Source: Legionella nagasakiensis (lineage in GTDB: Bacteria > Pseudomonadota > Gammaproteobacteria > Legionellales > Legionellaceae). From it: a stretch of DNA of 64,000 nucleotides. The DNA lies in NCBI RefSeq assembly GCF_900639915.1, contig NZ_CAAAID010000013.1, forward strand, positions 1-64,000, in the 5' to 3' direction. This document shows, in pieces, positions 34,360-44,223 of this stretch. The notes beneath the pieces were generated by a model, which saw nothing but the letters and a program-made list of their open reading frames with translations, was not told where the DNA came from and made no database searches. The translations under genes and the position numbers were made by a program. Every line of letters starts with the position of its first letter. Within the stretch, counting starts at the first letter, position 1.

Positions 34360-36102
34360 ATGATGGCTTTAGCCTACGGAAATTTTAATCATTTAAGTCA
34401 ACAATTACGTTTTTTATTATTTGAAATCGGGATTGGAATGACTGAATCCGCTATAAATCATTTCATTACCATAGCGCATCGCCAATGTTTGCAACGATTA
34501 CAGCAGGCCGCCGTCATGGAAGGGCTTATGGATAGAGAAATCACCAGTCATCATGTTCATGACTTTCTTGATTTGCTTAAGATTGAACTAAAAAAATCCA
34601 ATCCTGCCAGTGCATTCAATCGCTGGCAAGATTTACGCAATGAGTTAGACGAAACCATTGCTAACCAGGCATTAGCACTGGCTTATCGTCAACATTGGCA
34701 GCAGACTTTAAGGTTGCACGCCAAAAAATACCCCAGTTTATGGTCGTGGTTGTGTGCACAACATGACTCTTCTGATATCACCCAGTTTTTAGAGCAATGG
34801 GGTTGCATCGGCCACCCCTATCATCCAAATTTTCGTGCCAAAATGGGGTTTAATCGCTGCGAAGTCATGCAATATTCCCCTGAATTCAATGCGCTTGTTC
34901 GCATCCATTGGGCAGCCATCCACCGCACAATCACTCATACTTCTGTAAACAAGAAACATTACCGCCAATTATTGAACTATCATTTTCCCGAGGAATACCG
35001 ACGCTGGGCTCAGGCACTGCATTTTAAACGCTTAAATCCGGACAATTATTATCCATTGCTCCTGCATCCTTGGCAATGGCGCAATAAACAACACACGTTA
35101 GGCGCCAGTCTGCAAGACGATAAACAATTGATTCTTGTCCCCCATCACCAAAACACCATGCCAACGATGTCATTTCGTACCATGATGCCTTTATCCAATC
35201 GCGGACCTCATCTCAAACTGGCGGTCGATGTTCATACGACGTCTTCTTTTCGAACCGTTTCACCGGCCTCTATTGATAATGGTCCGACCGTTTCTTCCTG
35301 GGTCAATCATATCCTTGCCCAACATCAATATTATGAAGAGCGCTTATTTTTAGCGCGAGATTTAGCCGGAATCAATGTCACCCATCCCGCAATCCCTCTC
35401 CATGAAAAAAGACAACTCGCCATGCTGATTCGGGAAAATCCCCTAAACGCTCTTAAAAATTCCCAGCAGTTGGTACCGCTTGCGGCTCTCTTTGCACCAT
35501 CACCTGTCAGCCAAACACCATTATTGCTAGAAATCATAGAAGCCAGTCAAATAAATCCAGAAGACTATTTCGCAGCTTATTGTGCAATTGTTCTGAAGGG
35601 ACAAATGCATTTACTGCTACACTATGGGATAGCCTTGGAAGCCCATCAGCAAAATACCTTAGTCATTTTTGAAAACAATCAACCGAAGGGATTGATCATT
35701 CGTGATCTAGGCGGCATTAAAATCTGCATGCACCCATTATACAACAACGTGAGCAAACCAGAGTTACATCCTGATTCAACCATCACTTGTACCGAACTGG
35801 ATGAACTGACCAACAAATTTATTCATGGCAACCTGCAAAGTAATCTGGGCTACTGGATAAAGTGCCTGCACTCTCATTATGGCTTATCGCGCCGCATTCT
35901 TTGGCAGCACGTTTATCAAACATTACAACAACAATTTACAACATTAAAAACGAAAACCGATCGACGTCTTCATCAATGGCATCAGCAACAATTATTGTCC
36001 ATGCCTTGGCATCAAAAAAGTTTGCTCACCATGCGGCTTAATCGTGAACCACATATCGATGTCTATACCGCCATAGACAATCCGTTGAGTACCTGTTCAT
36101 GA
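34360..36102 (+). CDS. lbtA: Legiobactin NIS siderophore synthetase LbtA (IucA/IucC family)
   Basis: Cytoplasmic ATP-dependent synthetase joining carboxylate and amine units of the rhizoferrin-like siderophore legiobactin. The 580-residue length fits the family. IucA/IucC signatures are visible: IGHPYHPNFRAKMGF, LLHPWQWRNK, the RTMMP and KLAVDVHTTSSFRTVSP segments and, in the FhuF-like C-terminal part, LEAHQQNTLVIFENNQPKGLIIRDLGGI (His/Asp for ATP-Mg). AAGGA precedes ATG at 34360; the second ATG (34363) is equally placed. A Fur box lies upstream, and lbtB overlaps as ATGA. Confidence 0.93.
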   Translation: MMALAYGNFNHLSQQLRFLLFEIGIGMTESAINHFITIAHRQCLQRLQQAAVMEGLMDREITSHHVHDFLDLLKIELKKSNPASAFNRWQDLRNELDETIANQALALAYRQHWQQTLRLHAKKYPSLWSWLCAQHDSSDITQFLEQWGCIGHPYHPNFRAKMGFNRCEVMQYSPEFNALVRIHWAAIHRTITHTSVNKKHYRQLLNYHFPEEYRRWAQALHFKRLNPDNYYPLLLHPWQWRNKQHTLGASLQDDKQLILVPHHQNTMPTMSFRTMMPLSNRGPHLKLAVDVHTTSSFRTVSPASIDNGPTVSSWVNHILAQHQYYEERLFLARDLAGINVTHPAIPLHEKRQLAMLIRENPLNALKNSQQLVPLAALFAPSPVSQTPLLLEIIEASQINPEDYFAAYCAIVLKGQMHLLLHYGIALEAHQQNTLVIFENNQPKGLIIRDLGGIKICMHPLYNNVSKPELHPDSTITCTELDELTNKFIHGNLQSNLGYWIKCLHSHYGLSRRILWQHVYQTLQQQFTTLKTKTDRRLHQWHQQQLLSMPWHQKSLLTMRLNREPHIDVYTAIDNPLSTCS

Positions 36103-37313
36103 CCAAGCGATTACAGCGAACCATTCTCTTGAGTCAATTTTTTATGTTGCTTGCGCTGGAAATGACAAATCCCTTTTTACCACTGCTGATTGCAACCATG
36201 CATCATTCCACGCAAGATGCAATGCTTTATAGTACTCTGGCATTGTTTTTGCCCATGGTAGCCAACTTATTAATGGCTCCTCTCTGGGGGCTAGCTGCTG
36301 ATCGCTATGGCTATAAACCCATGCTCATGCGGTCTGCCTGGGCGCTGGTTTTCACTCAGGCCAGCATGATATTCGTCAACTCGGTTAGCTGGATTCTTTT
36401 AATTCGCACCGCTCAAGGGGCGTTTGCCGGATTTATTGCAGCAATGCAAACTTACGCATTAAGTATTCATGAATGGGATAAGAAAAACAGACAACTGTCG
36501 CGCCTACAGGCAGCCAAGGCTATAGCAACCCTGCTAGCAGGATTAGCAGGCGGATTAGCATTAGCCTGCACAAACTATCATGGACTATACGCTACCGCGA
36601 CCATCATTTGCCTGTTAACGACGGTGTTAATGCATCAACGATTACCGGCCACACCCAAGAAAGTCATGATTGTTAATACAAGCAATAAAAACCATACCAT
36701 GCCTCCATGGAAAGGAATACTGTTCTTTCTCTGTCTATTAATCACCTTAACGCAAATCGCGAGATTTTTGCCAGACCCTGTTTTTTCCCTGTTTCTAAAT
36801 AAGCAATACCCAAATAATACGCTGCTCATTGGTTTTCTTTATTCACTGCCAGCAGCTGGTCTCTTTGGCAGTGCCGAATGGTGCGGGCGGCAATTTGACC
36901 GCTGTCGAAAAAACAGCGCGCAAGTCAACCAATACCTGCTAGGCTACAGTTTGTTAGGTGCACTCGTGATGATAGCCCATGCTTTTGCGGGAAACATCTA
37001 CCTATTTGCCGTGGCACGTATCGTCTGGGGCATTGTCTTAGCGGCGTTGCTGCCTGCCTTATTTTCCTTATTAACTGACCGCATTCAAGCAACAGGCTAT
37101 GCTCTTGGAGTCGCCAACTCCTTTGCCAAGCTGGGTAATCTTTCAGGCATAGCCTGTGGTGGCGTAATAGCAAACGGAGTATCATTTCGCACTTTTTTCC
37201 TCATCGTTGCAGCCCTATATGGGTTCATTGCTGTGCTGATATTTACCTATCATCTATTAACGTCAAGATACACGATAATTTTTTTCAATGATTATTCCAA
37301 TATAGAACGATGA
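36099..37313 (+). CDS. lbtB: MFS transporter LbtB (siderophore export)
   Basis: A 404-residue inner-membrane major facilitator protein with 12 hydrophobic helices. The loop 2-3 signature GLAADRYGYKPMLMRS is present. In L. pneumophila lbtB lies directly after lbtA and is needed for legiobactin release. It is translationally coupled to lbtA and lbtC by 4-base ATGA overlaps and shares the Fur box before lbtA. Confidence 0.88.
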   Translation: MTKRLQRTILLSQFFMLLALEMTNPFLPLLIATMHHSTQDAMLYSTLALFLPMVANLLMAPLWGLAADRYGYKPMLMRSAWALVFTQASMIFVNSVSWILLIRTAQGAFAGFIAAMQTYALSIHEWDKKNRQLSRLQAAKAIATLLAGLAGGLALACTNYHGLYATATIICLLTTVLMHQRLPATPKKVMIVNTSNKNHTMPPWKGILFFLCLLITLTQIARFLPDPVFSLFLNKQYPNNTLLIGFLYSLPAAGLFGSAEWCGRQFDRCRKNSAQVNQYLLGYSLLGALVMIAHAFAGNIYLFAVARIVWGIVLAALLPALFSLLTDRIQATGYALGVANSFAKLGNLSGIACGGVIANGVSFRTFFLIVAALYGFIAVLIFTYHLLTSRYTIIFFNDYSNIER

Positions 37314-38524
37314 CTAGAACCGCTTTGCTTATGGTGTTATTGACCTGGTTTTTAGGCAACATGGACGTCCACTTTCTTGCTCCAGCATTACCTGCACTGA
37401 CTGATTTATTTTCTATTTCCGCAGGAACAGCTCAACTGACTATTAGTCTTTTTCTATTAGGTAAAGCCATTAGCATGATGCTATGGGGTATTCTTTCTGA
37501 ACGTTATGGCCGTAAGCCCATTTTTATCTTCGGTTTAGTGCTCTACACAAGCAGTAATTTTCTGGCAGCTTTTAGCCCATCCATCCACATTTTTCTGATG
37601 CTGCGTTTTATCCAGGGTGTTGCAGTCGGCGCAACGCTTTTGATGGGACGAGCAATGATTAATGATACGTACAATGAACAACGCGCCACAGGTTGTTTTG
37701 CCTGGCTATTTACCTTAGCCGGTCTATTCATATGTTTTTTGCCACTTGCCGGTGGTCTCATTAATGATTACTGGAATTGGCGAATAGCATCCATGTTTAT
37801 GGCTGCCTATGGATTGATGTTGCTTTCATGCAAGCAGGTTTTAAAAGAAACACGTACTCATCACGCCATTTCAGGCAACTTACTTAGGGCAAGCAGGAGC
37901 ATGTTTCATCATCCCGTATTTATCGGTTATCTATTAATATCCGCTTTGATGATGGCTGGTGAATCAGCCTTTAACACCAGCGCGTCATTTATTCTCATTA
38001 AAGGTGCCCAGTTCAGCAGCACGCAATATGGCCTGGTCAAAACTGCGATGGCCATCATGCATCTGCTGGGCACCGCCTGCTGTGCTCTGTTGGTTCGTTA
38101 TTATCAAAGCACCCAATTGACTGGCATTGGTGTGCGTTTATTTGCATTGTCTGCAGTCTTGATGTGTTTATTGACCAATATGCAAAATCATATTCTATGG
38201 ATTTTTATTATCCCAATGATGCTTTATTATTTCGGCACGGGTTTTATTGTTGCCTCTGCCACTGCTGCAGTTGTACGCCCATTTCCCCAGCAAATGGCCA
38301 TTGCTTTGGCATTGACGCTGTTTTGCCAATTCAGTTGCTCCGCATTTTTCAGCTTTATTACCAGTTTGTTAAGTATTGAGACAGCCACCTCCTATATGCG
38401 CCTTTTAACCATCGTGAGTTTTTTAAGTCTATTCACTTGGCATAAACTCCATCGTCACAAACATGCATTACCTCCTATCAATAAAGTTGGTAAAACCACA
38501 AACGCTGAAAAAATAACAAATTAA
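37310..38524 (+). CDS. lbtC: MFS transporter LbtC (siderophore utilisation)
   Basis: A 404-residue Bcr/CflA-like major facilitator protein with 12 helices. Motifs WGILSERYGRKPIFIFG (loop 2-3) and GNMDVHFLAPALPAL (first helix). In L. pneumophila LbtC is the inner-membrane carrier that allows use of imported legiobactin, the third gene of lbtABC. Identity of length with LbtB is coincidental; the sequences differ clearly. Its start overlaps the lbtB stop. Confidence 0.88.
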   Translation: MTRTALLMVLLTWFLGNMDVHFLAPALPALTDLFSISAGTAQLTISLFLLGKAISMMLWGILSERYGRKPIFIFGLVLYTSSNFLAAFSPSIHIFLMLRFIQGVAVGATLLMGRAMINDTYNEQRATGCFAWLFTLAGLFICFLPLAGGLINDYWNWRIASMFMAAYGLMLLSCKQVLKETRTHHAISGNLLRASRSMFHHPVFIGYLLISALMMAGESAFNTSASFILIKGAQFSSTQYGLVKTAMAIMHLLGTACCALLVRYYQSTQLTGIGVRLFALSAVLMCLLTNMQNHILWIFIIPMMLYYFGTGFIVASATAAVVRPFPQQMAIALALTLFCQFSCSAFFSFITSLLSIETATSYMRLLTIVSFLSLFTWHKLHRHKHALPPINKVGKTTNAEKITN

Positions 38525-38567
38525 TGTTATACCTTATAACAGCAACTAAAAAAAACAGCAGGGCACT

Positions 38568-39191
38568 ATGACGATTCAAAATGACCAGTGGTTAAAATGG
38601 ATTTCAGAAATTCAAGCCATATCGCAGACCGGTCTGGCATATACAGAAAACGATTTTGATAAACAACGCTATTTAAGACTTGGAGAAATTGTAACGGAAT
38701 TGGCCACCCATTGTGCTGATAAATCGCTGGAAGATATTCAACGTATATTTTCCTTGCAAAAAGGTTATGCCACACCAAAAATAGACGTGCGTGCCTTCAT
38801 TCTTAAGAATAATAAATTACTGCTTGTCAAGGAAAAGGCCGACGGATTATGGGCATTGCCTGGTGGATGGGCTGACGTCAACGAATCCCCTTCTGAAGTC
38901 GCTGTGAGAGAAACCAGAGAAGAAACAGGGTTTGAAGTGTCTGCAAAACGTTTGCTCGCCTTATGGGATAAGCTAAAACACGATCACCCACTTCAATGGC
39001 CCCATACTTACAAGTGCTTCTTTTATTGTGAAATCATTTCTGGGGAAGCCAAAGAAAATCTGGAAATTTCGGAAATAGATTTTTTTAATATAAACGACTT
39101 GCCATCCTTATCCACTCCACGAGTGACGGCAAATCAGCTCTGCCGTTTATATGATCTTGCCTGTCATACGCAATCCACTGATTTTGACTGA
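38568..39191 (+). CDS. Nudix hydrolase with N-terminal Nudix_N2-like domain
   Basis: A 207-residue cytoplasmic pyrophosphatase. The N-terminal ~65 residues (WLKWISEIQAISQTGLAY ... RYLRLGEI) match the "hydrolase of nucleoside diphosphates linked to X" N-terminal domain found in ADP-ribose/CDP-choline type Nudix enzymes. The Nudix box is complete: GGWADVNESP, then VAVRETREETGF (GX5EX7REUXEEXGU). Substrate not predictable; choline- or ribose-linked nucleotides are likely. AGGGCACT precedes the ATG. Confidence 0.88.
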   Translation: MTIQNDQWLKWISEIQAISQTGLAYTENDFDKQRYLRLGEIVTELATHCADKSLEDIQRIFSLQKGYATPKIDVRAFILKNNKLLLVKEKADGLWALPGGWADVNESPSEVAVRETREETGFEVSAKRLLALWDKLKHDHPLQWPHTYKCFFYCEIISGEAKENLEISEIDFFNINDLPSLSTPRVTANQLCRLYDLACHTQSTDFD

Positions 39192-39202
39192 CAGACCGTT
39201 AT

Positions 39203-40393
39203 TTATTTTAAGACCGACAAACTATTTCTAGCCGGCTCATCCACAGGAACTGCATCTTCCGGTTTATCAGAACGACCAAAGGTTGTTAACGATAAATAAG
39301 GCTGAATAACTAATTTTGACATGCGCGCTACCAGCGTTTGGGCAATCTGAGACGCTGCAGTTTGCGTGCTCACCGGCGCTAGAGCCGGTGTATGCTCTGC
39401 AGTAATATCCGTTACAATGCCTAATCGAAGATAATCGGCTGCATGTCTTAGATGGCTGTCATTCTCACTGCCTGGATGATAAGCCACCACTCGTACTCCT
39501 TTTTCTGCTAGATACGTACTCTCCGTCACCATCGATATTGATTCAGAGGGGACATACCAAATACCTTGCCGGCTATTGGCAACCAGATGCATCATTGGTT
39601 TGTAGGCACTTGGCCCCTCTTTTAAAGCATCAAACTGAAAATCATAAAAGTGGATTTTCGCTTCAGGCAATTGCACACTCAACTCAGCAAGAAATGCTGC
39701 TGAACTTGCATCAATAGCATGCGCACGATGCGGTTCAGGTTCAACAGGTTTCCCCGTTACCGGATTATGTTTGCCTGTTCTTGGGCCATTCGTCACCATG
39801 ACAGCTGCATGTTCATGCCATAAGCCATTCGATTTTATATGAGATGCAATTAATTTAGCTTGTTCTCTCGCATCTTCTGCAGTAAAAAAACGCATTTCTC
39901 TACTTTCCGTCGGGGCATCCCCAGCAAGAACAATGCCAATGCAAGTGGTATAATCCTTTGGCAATTCCCCTTTAAATCTGGAAAAATCAACAGAGACTGT
40001 TTCTTCGTTGACACAATGCGCCACTCCTTTAGTCAACTCCAGATGGGTATGCGCTCGTATGTATGCGGCTTGCTCAGCAGTGACGGCCGTTTCAGGCAAG
40101 GCCACCACATCAGGCCACACTGTCCTATGATTTAATGCTTCAAAAAATTGATGGCCTGACCAGACTATACGCACACCGGGAAATCGTTCTTTAATGCGAA
40201 TAACCTGTTCCATGCCATGATCACCTGCGGCTAATACAATTGCATCTGGTGTTAGTGCATCGATATTCAATTCCGCTTCTTCAATCGCTGAATGATCAAT
40301 TTCAGTTTTTAATGCCATGAGAGCCAACAAGATGCCTTGCAATTGATTGTTATCACCCGTAAATTCTTTGTTGGTTAATTTAATAATTTTCAT
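39203..40393 (-). CDS. ELM1-like (DUF1022/COG3660) protein
   Basis: A 396-residue protein without signal peptide. Several blocks fit the ELM1/"mitochondrial fission" family of GT-B-like proteins: DAIVLAAGDHGMEQV, GIVLAGDAP, VMVTNGPRTGKHNP, then VPSESISMVTESTYLAEKGVRVVAYHPG, similar to the donor-site segment D-S-x-S-M-x-x-E-A in ELM1. In Legionella the role is unknown. It ends 11 bases from the convergent Nudix gene. Alternative: an unclassified glycosyltransferase. Confidence 0.6.
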   Translation of the reverse strand: MKIIKLTNKEFTGDNNQLQGILLALMALKTEIDHSAIEEAELNIDALTPDAIVLAAGDHGMEQVIRIKERFPGVRIVWSGHQFFEALNHRTVWPDVVALPETAVTAEQAAYIRAHTHLELTKGVAHCVNEETVSVDFSRFKGELPKDYTTCIGIVLAGDAPTESREMRFFTAEDAREQAKLIASHIKSNGLWHEHAAVMVTNGPRTGKHNPVTGKPVEPEPHRAHAIDASSAAFLAELSVQLPEAKIHFYDFQFDALKEGPSAYKPMMHLVANSRQGIWYVPSESISMVTESTYLAEKGVRVVAYHPGSENDSHLRHAADYLRLGIVTDITAEHTPALAPVSTQTAASQIAQTLVARMSKLVIQPYLSLTTFGRSDKPEDAVPVDEPARNSLSVLK

Positions 40394-40544
40394 GATTACA
40401 AGTAACCAAGCAAATTGCGCAATTTTATCGCAAATCTACCAACAAAAGAAGAATAATCACACTTGTATTACCGAGGTTTTTAACTAAATTAATAAAAAGC
40501 ATCATCTATCCGCATGGTGTAGGTATGAGCATAAGGAGAGCATC

Positions 40545-41522
40545 ATGGGTTTGCTGGTTAAAGGGAAATGGGTTGATGAATGGTATGATACAAAATCCCA
40601 TAAGGGTGAATTCAAACGAGAAAAGACAAAAATTCACCAGTGGCTTACGCAGGATGGCAGCCCAGGTCCTGTCGGTCAAAAAGGATTTAAAGCAGAAAGT
40701 GGACGTTATCATTTATACGTTTCATTGGCATGCCCTTGGGCTCATCGAACGCTGATTTTCCGGGCCTTAAAAGCGCTTGAAGATCACGTATCTGTCTCTG
40801 TCGTAAGTCCCGACATGCTGGAGCATGGCTGGACATTTCGAGAGGATGAAGGCAGTACAGGCGATGAAATCAATCATTATGATTATTTGCACCAAGTATA
40901 TACCGCCCATGATCCCGAATACACTGGTCGCGTCACCGTTCCAGTGCTCTGGGATAAAAAAACCAGCCGAATTGTTAATAATGAATCTGCAGACATTATT
41001 CGCATGCTGAATCAGGCCTTTAATTCCACCACCGGCAACCAAAATGATTATTATCCGCATGAATTAAAAGAATCTATCGACAAGATTAATGATTTTGTCT
41101 ATGAACATATTAATAATGGTGTTTATCGCTGTGGCTTTGCCACCACGCAAGCTGCTTATGAAAAAGCGTATCAAAAACTATTCGATGCCCTTGAATTTAT
41201 TGAAACCATCCTGGCCCAACACCGCTATCTGGTTGGCAAGAGAATCACCGAAGCCGATTGGCGCTTGTTCACCACACTGATTCGCTTTGATGCGGTTTAT
41301 CATGGTCATTTCAAATGCAATAAGCAACGACTTGAAGATTATCCCAATATGTCTCATTATGTTCGCGAGCTCTATCAATGGCCGGACGTGGCAAAAACGG
41401 TCGATTTTAGTCACATCAAACGACATTATTATTACAGCCATACCATGATTAATCCTAACCAAATTATACCCGCTGGTCCGGAAATTGATTATTTCAGCCC
41501 CCATAACCGTGAGCATCTATAA
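40545..41522 (+). CDS. yqjG: Glutathionyl-hydroquinone reductase (YqjG/PcpF-type GST)
   Basis: A 325-residue Xi-class glutathione transferase. The thioredoxin-fold N-terminal half has the catalytic Cys in SLACPWAHRTLIFRAL, followed by VTVPVLWDKKTSRIVNNESADIIRML and the C-terminal helical domain (KRITEADWRLFTTLIRFDAVYHGHFKCN). These enzymes reduce glutathionyl-hydroquinones. AAGGAGAGC precedes the ATG at 40545. Full family length. Confidence 0.93.
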   Translation: MGLLVKGKWVDEWYDTKSHKGEFKREKTKIHQWLTQDGSPGPVGQKGFKAESGRYHLYVSLACPWAHRTLIFRALKALEDHVSVSVVSPDMLEHGWTFREDEGSTGDEINHYDYLHQVYTAHDPEYTGRVTVPVLWDKKTSRIVNNESADIIRMLNQAFNSTTGNQNDYYPHELKESIDKINDFVYEHINNGVYRCGFATTQAAYEKAYQKLFDALEFIETILAQHRYLVGKRITEADWRLFTTLIRFDAVYHGHFKCNKQRLEDYPNMSHYVRELYQWPDVAKTVDFSHIKRHYYYSHTMINPNQIIPAGPEIDYFSPHNREHL

Positions 41523-41597
41523 CCAGAAAAAGCATGTTAGATTGTACACTTAGGATGAATTAGTTAGGGTTATTTTAAAATCAAAGAAACGTTTGCT

Positions 41598-43004
41598 ATG
41601 GATAAGAACATGAAAAGACGCCTAACGGTCATATTACTGATGTTATTCACTCAAGCAAATGTTGCAGGAACTCTGGAATTTTATCATCAACGATATTTGG
41701 AAAAACAAACATCCTATCTTCTGCCTTCATCAATAAAAACGGCTCATTTTGAGCAATGGATTGATCATGAACATCCCGCAGCTGGCATTTTTTTACAACG
41801 CTATTATCTTGATGAAACTTATGGACCATCCAAGGATTCCCCTGTCTTTTTTTATATTTGCGGAGAAGCTGCCTGTTCTCCTAAAGCATTAAACGGTGCC
41901 ATCAGAGATTATGCGCAAACCTTTCATGCCAAATTAATCGCTTTGGAACATCGCTTTTATGGGAAAAGCCAACCTTACACCACCTTGTCTGCTAATCATC
42001 TGCGGAGCTTAACGACAACCGCAGCCTTACAAGATTTAGCCAACTTTCAACAAGCCATAAGCGCACGCAATCACTGGACAGGAAAATGGATTGCCTTTGG
42101 CGGTTCTTATCCAGGCTCATTATCCGCTTATTACCGCATGCGTTACCCTGAACTGGTCGTAGGAGCCCTGGCTTCCTCGGCACCGGTGATGGCAAAAGAG
42201 GATTTTTATGAATACGATGCTCATGTCGCTTCAGTTGCCGGCCCAGAGTGCGCGGCAAAGATTCGTTTGGCAGTCAATGACATTGAAGAAGCATTAGCCG
42301 ATGCTGATAAAACCCGGTTTACAAACATCAAAACCCTGTTTAACGCAGAAAACGTGCATAATGACATTGATTTTCTTTATCTTGTTGCCGATACAGCGGC
42401 TGCCGCCGTACAATACGGCATGCACGATGAATTTTGCTCTTCTCTAATAAACGATGACACCGCTCTTGAAGGTTATGCCCATTTTGCCAGAACACTTTTT
42501 GCAAGATGGGGCATCACCGCTTTGGAATTAACCGCCGAAGGAGCAATGAGCGAAAATCCCGAAGATTACAGTGAAGGGCTTGGGCTTCGCCAATGGTTTT
42601 ATCAATCCTGCAAAGAATATGGTTACTGGCAAAATGCCAACCCCGACCGCCTGCATTCCACGCGTTCCGTTTTAATTAACAATGATTATCACCGGAATAT
42701 TTGTTGGCGACTTTTTGGTATAGATAGACCGGTGAATACGGATTATACGAATGAATTTTTTTATTTGCCTCTAATAGACTTATCAACATCAAACATTCAC
42801 TTTACCAACGGTTCCAATGACCCCTGGTCAAATTTGTCAATGACGGAGAAAAATGGCAACGCCACCAATCCGCACTTAACTTATGCAACCATTGAAAACG
42901 CGGCGCATTGCGATGATCTGCATTCTCCCAAGCCATCGGATTCAGTCTCACTCCAATCAGCACGGCAAGCGTTTGAATATCTCTTAAATCAATGGTTAAA
43001 TTAA
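41598..43004 (+). CDS. Secreted S28-family serine peptidase (prolyl carboxypeptidase-like)
   Basis: A 468-residue exported alpha/beta-hydrolase peptidase of the S28 family (lysosomal Pro-X carboxypeptidase/DPP7 type). The N-terminal signal peptide (LTVILLMLFTQANVAG) is followed by QWIDHEHPAAGIFLQRYY, typical of the family. Catalytic residues are visible: Ser in IAFGGSYPGSLSAY (about residue 170), Asp in TNGSNDPWS (about 407) and His in ENAAHCDD (about 437). Cys residues could form disulfides. These peptidases are mostly eukaryotic; the protein likely acts outside the cell or in the host vacuole. Confidence 0.9.
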   Translation: MDKNMKRRLTVILLMLFTQANVAGTLEFYHQRYLEKQTSYLLPSSIKTAHFEQWIDHEHPAAGIFLQRYYLDETYGPSKDSPVFFYICGEAACSPKALNGAIRDYAQTFHAKLIALEHRFYGKSQPYTTLSANHLRSLTTTAALQDLANFQQAISARNHWTGKWIAFGGSYPGSLSAYYRMRYPELVVGALASSAPVMAKEDFYEYDAHVASVAGPECAAKIRLAVNDIEEALADADKTRFTNIKTLFNAENVHNDIDFLYLVADTAAAAVQYGMHDEFCSSLINDDTALEGYAHFARTLFARWGITALELTAEGAMSENPEDYSEGLGLRQWFYQSCKEYGYWQNANPDRLHSTRSVLINNDYHRNICWRLFGIDRPVNTDYTNEFFYLPLIDLSTSNIHFTNGSNDPWSNLSMTEKNGNATNPHLTYATIENAAHCDDLHSPKPSDSVSLQSARQAFEYLLNQWLN

Positions 43005-43041
43005 TCAGAAAAATCAGCTCATAAGAAAAATTGGGGAATTA

Positions 43042-44199
43042 GTGCATCTCATACTTACCAATCATAATCCCCAATTGCAATATCGGCAGGCAGTGATTGA
43101 CATCGCCGCCTCAACCTGCACGCTTGATGAACAGCACGAAATCAAGCTAAAGCAATTATTTCATTTATCAGGATTTAGCCACCCATTGTTTAGCGCAGTG
43201 CCTATCCCAAGACAGGATGATTTCTTTCATTACGAATACGATGATATAGAAGGTTTACTGCACGCGGGAATAAGAGTATATGCGACACTCCTCCATGCCG
43301 ATAACCCTCTGACCGCTCAATTTAAAATCAACCCATCGTCTCGCTTTAATCATGTACAAAACGCTAGAGTGACGTATTTTTCAATCCATTCCCATCGACC
43401 TGCAGAAGAAGTGGTGACCATTAAGCAGCTTGAAGCATTAATTAGCCATTTGCATCATTATCCATTTAAATTTATAGAAGAAGTTGTTATAAACGACCAA
43501 TTTACCATTCATGACCTTCCCTCGCAGGTTGATGGCGATACTCTCTTTTATCAACAGCCCATAGCACTTGAATTATTAAAAACACCCATTGATTTACGGC
43601 AGCTTGAACTGCGCTATATAAGCCCGAGAATTGGTTTTGGCGTATTCAGTAAAACGATCATTAAAAAAAATGAGAATCTATTTATCTATAGTGGCATCAA
43701 AAAAATTATCAATGGTGGCAATCTGACTTATGTTTTTGAACAGGAAAAAGACTGTCTAAACATGGACATTGATGCGCACCAATGTGGGAATATCGGCCGA
43801 TTTATTAATCATGCAATCAAACACCCATCATCTGCTCACCCGGTTTATGACAAAGAAGCACTGGCCGCCAACATAAACTCTACCCCCTATTATCTTAACG
43901 GCATAGAATTCATTGTTTATTCGGCCAATAGAGACATTCTAGGTGGTGAACAATTACTCGTAGATTATGGACAACAATTTTTTAAAGGAATTCCTTTCTA
44001 TCAATTCAATCGGCGGGGAAAGATTATCAATCGCGATAGGAGGATGCTGTTCAGCCATCTCTATCATAAATCAAGGGCGTTAAGAATCATGGCTGCTCAC
44101 GACATTAAAAAAGCACAACGTTATTATTTGTATGTAAGAATTCTTGTTATTCTGGTGTTGCTCTTTATTTTGCTTGAGAGCATCAACCATATCGCATAG
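43042..44199 (+). CDS. SET-domain protein with C-terminal membrane anchor
   Basis: A 385-residue protein starting at GTG 43042 (GGGGA five bases upstream). Residues 190-310 read as a SET methyltransferase domain: ISPRIGFGVFSKTIIKKNENLFIYSG at the start, GNIGRFINHA (the SAM-binding NH motif) near 250, and EQLLVDYG near 303 (the D-Y-G end motif). A hydrophobic helix at 362-380 (YVRILVILVLLFILLES) would anchor it. SET proteins in Legionella (RomA/LegAS4) are effectors that methylate host proteins; this one is a candidate of the same class. The N-terminal 190 residues are unrecognised. Confidence 0.8.
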   Translation: MHLILTNHNPQLQYRQAVIDIAASTCTLDEQHEIKLKQLFHLSGFSHPLFSAVPIPRQDDFFHYEYDDIEGLLHAGIRVYATLLHADNPLTAQFKINPSSRFNHVQNARVTYFSIHSHRPAEEVVTIKQLEALISHLHHYPFKFIEEVVINDQFTIHDLPSQVDGDTLFYQQPIALELLKTPIDLRQLELRYISPRIGFGVFSKTIIKKNENLFIYSGIKKIINGGNLTYVFEQEKDCLNMDIDAHQCGNIGRFINHAIKHPSSAHPVYDKEALAANINSTPYYLNGIEFIVYSANRDILGGEQLLVDYGQQFFKGIPFYQFNRRGKIINRDRRMLFSHLYHKSRALRIMAAHDIKKAQRYYLYVRILVILVLLFILLESINHIA

Positions 44200-44223
44200 T
44201 TCGCATGAATTAACTTGCCACAA

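Noticed and set aside
41598..44199. Reading the S28 and SET-domain genes as one operon
   Set aside because: They are on the same strand 37 bases apart, but the SET gene has its own strong ribosome site and unrelated function; co-transcription is possible but not shown.
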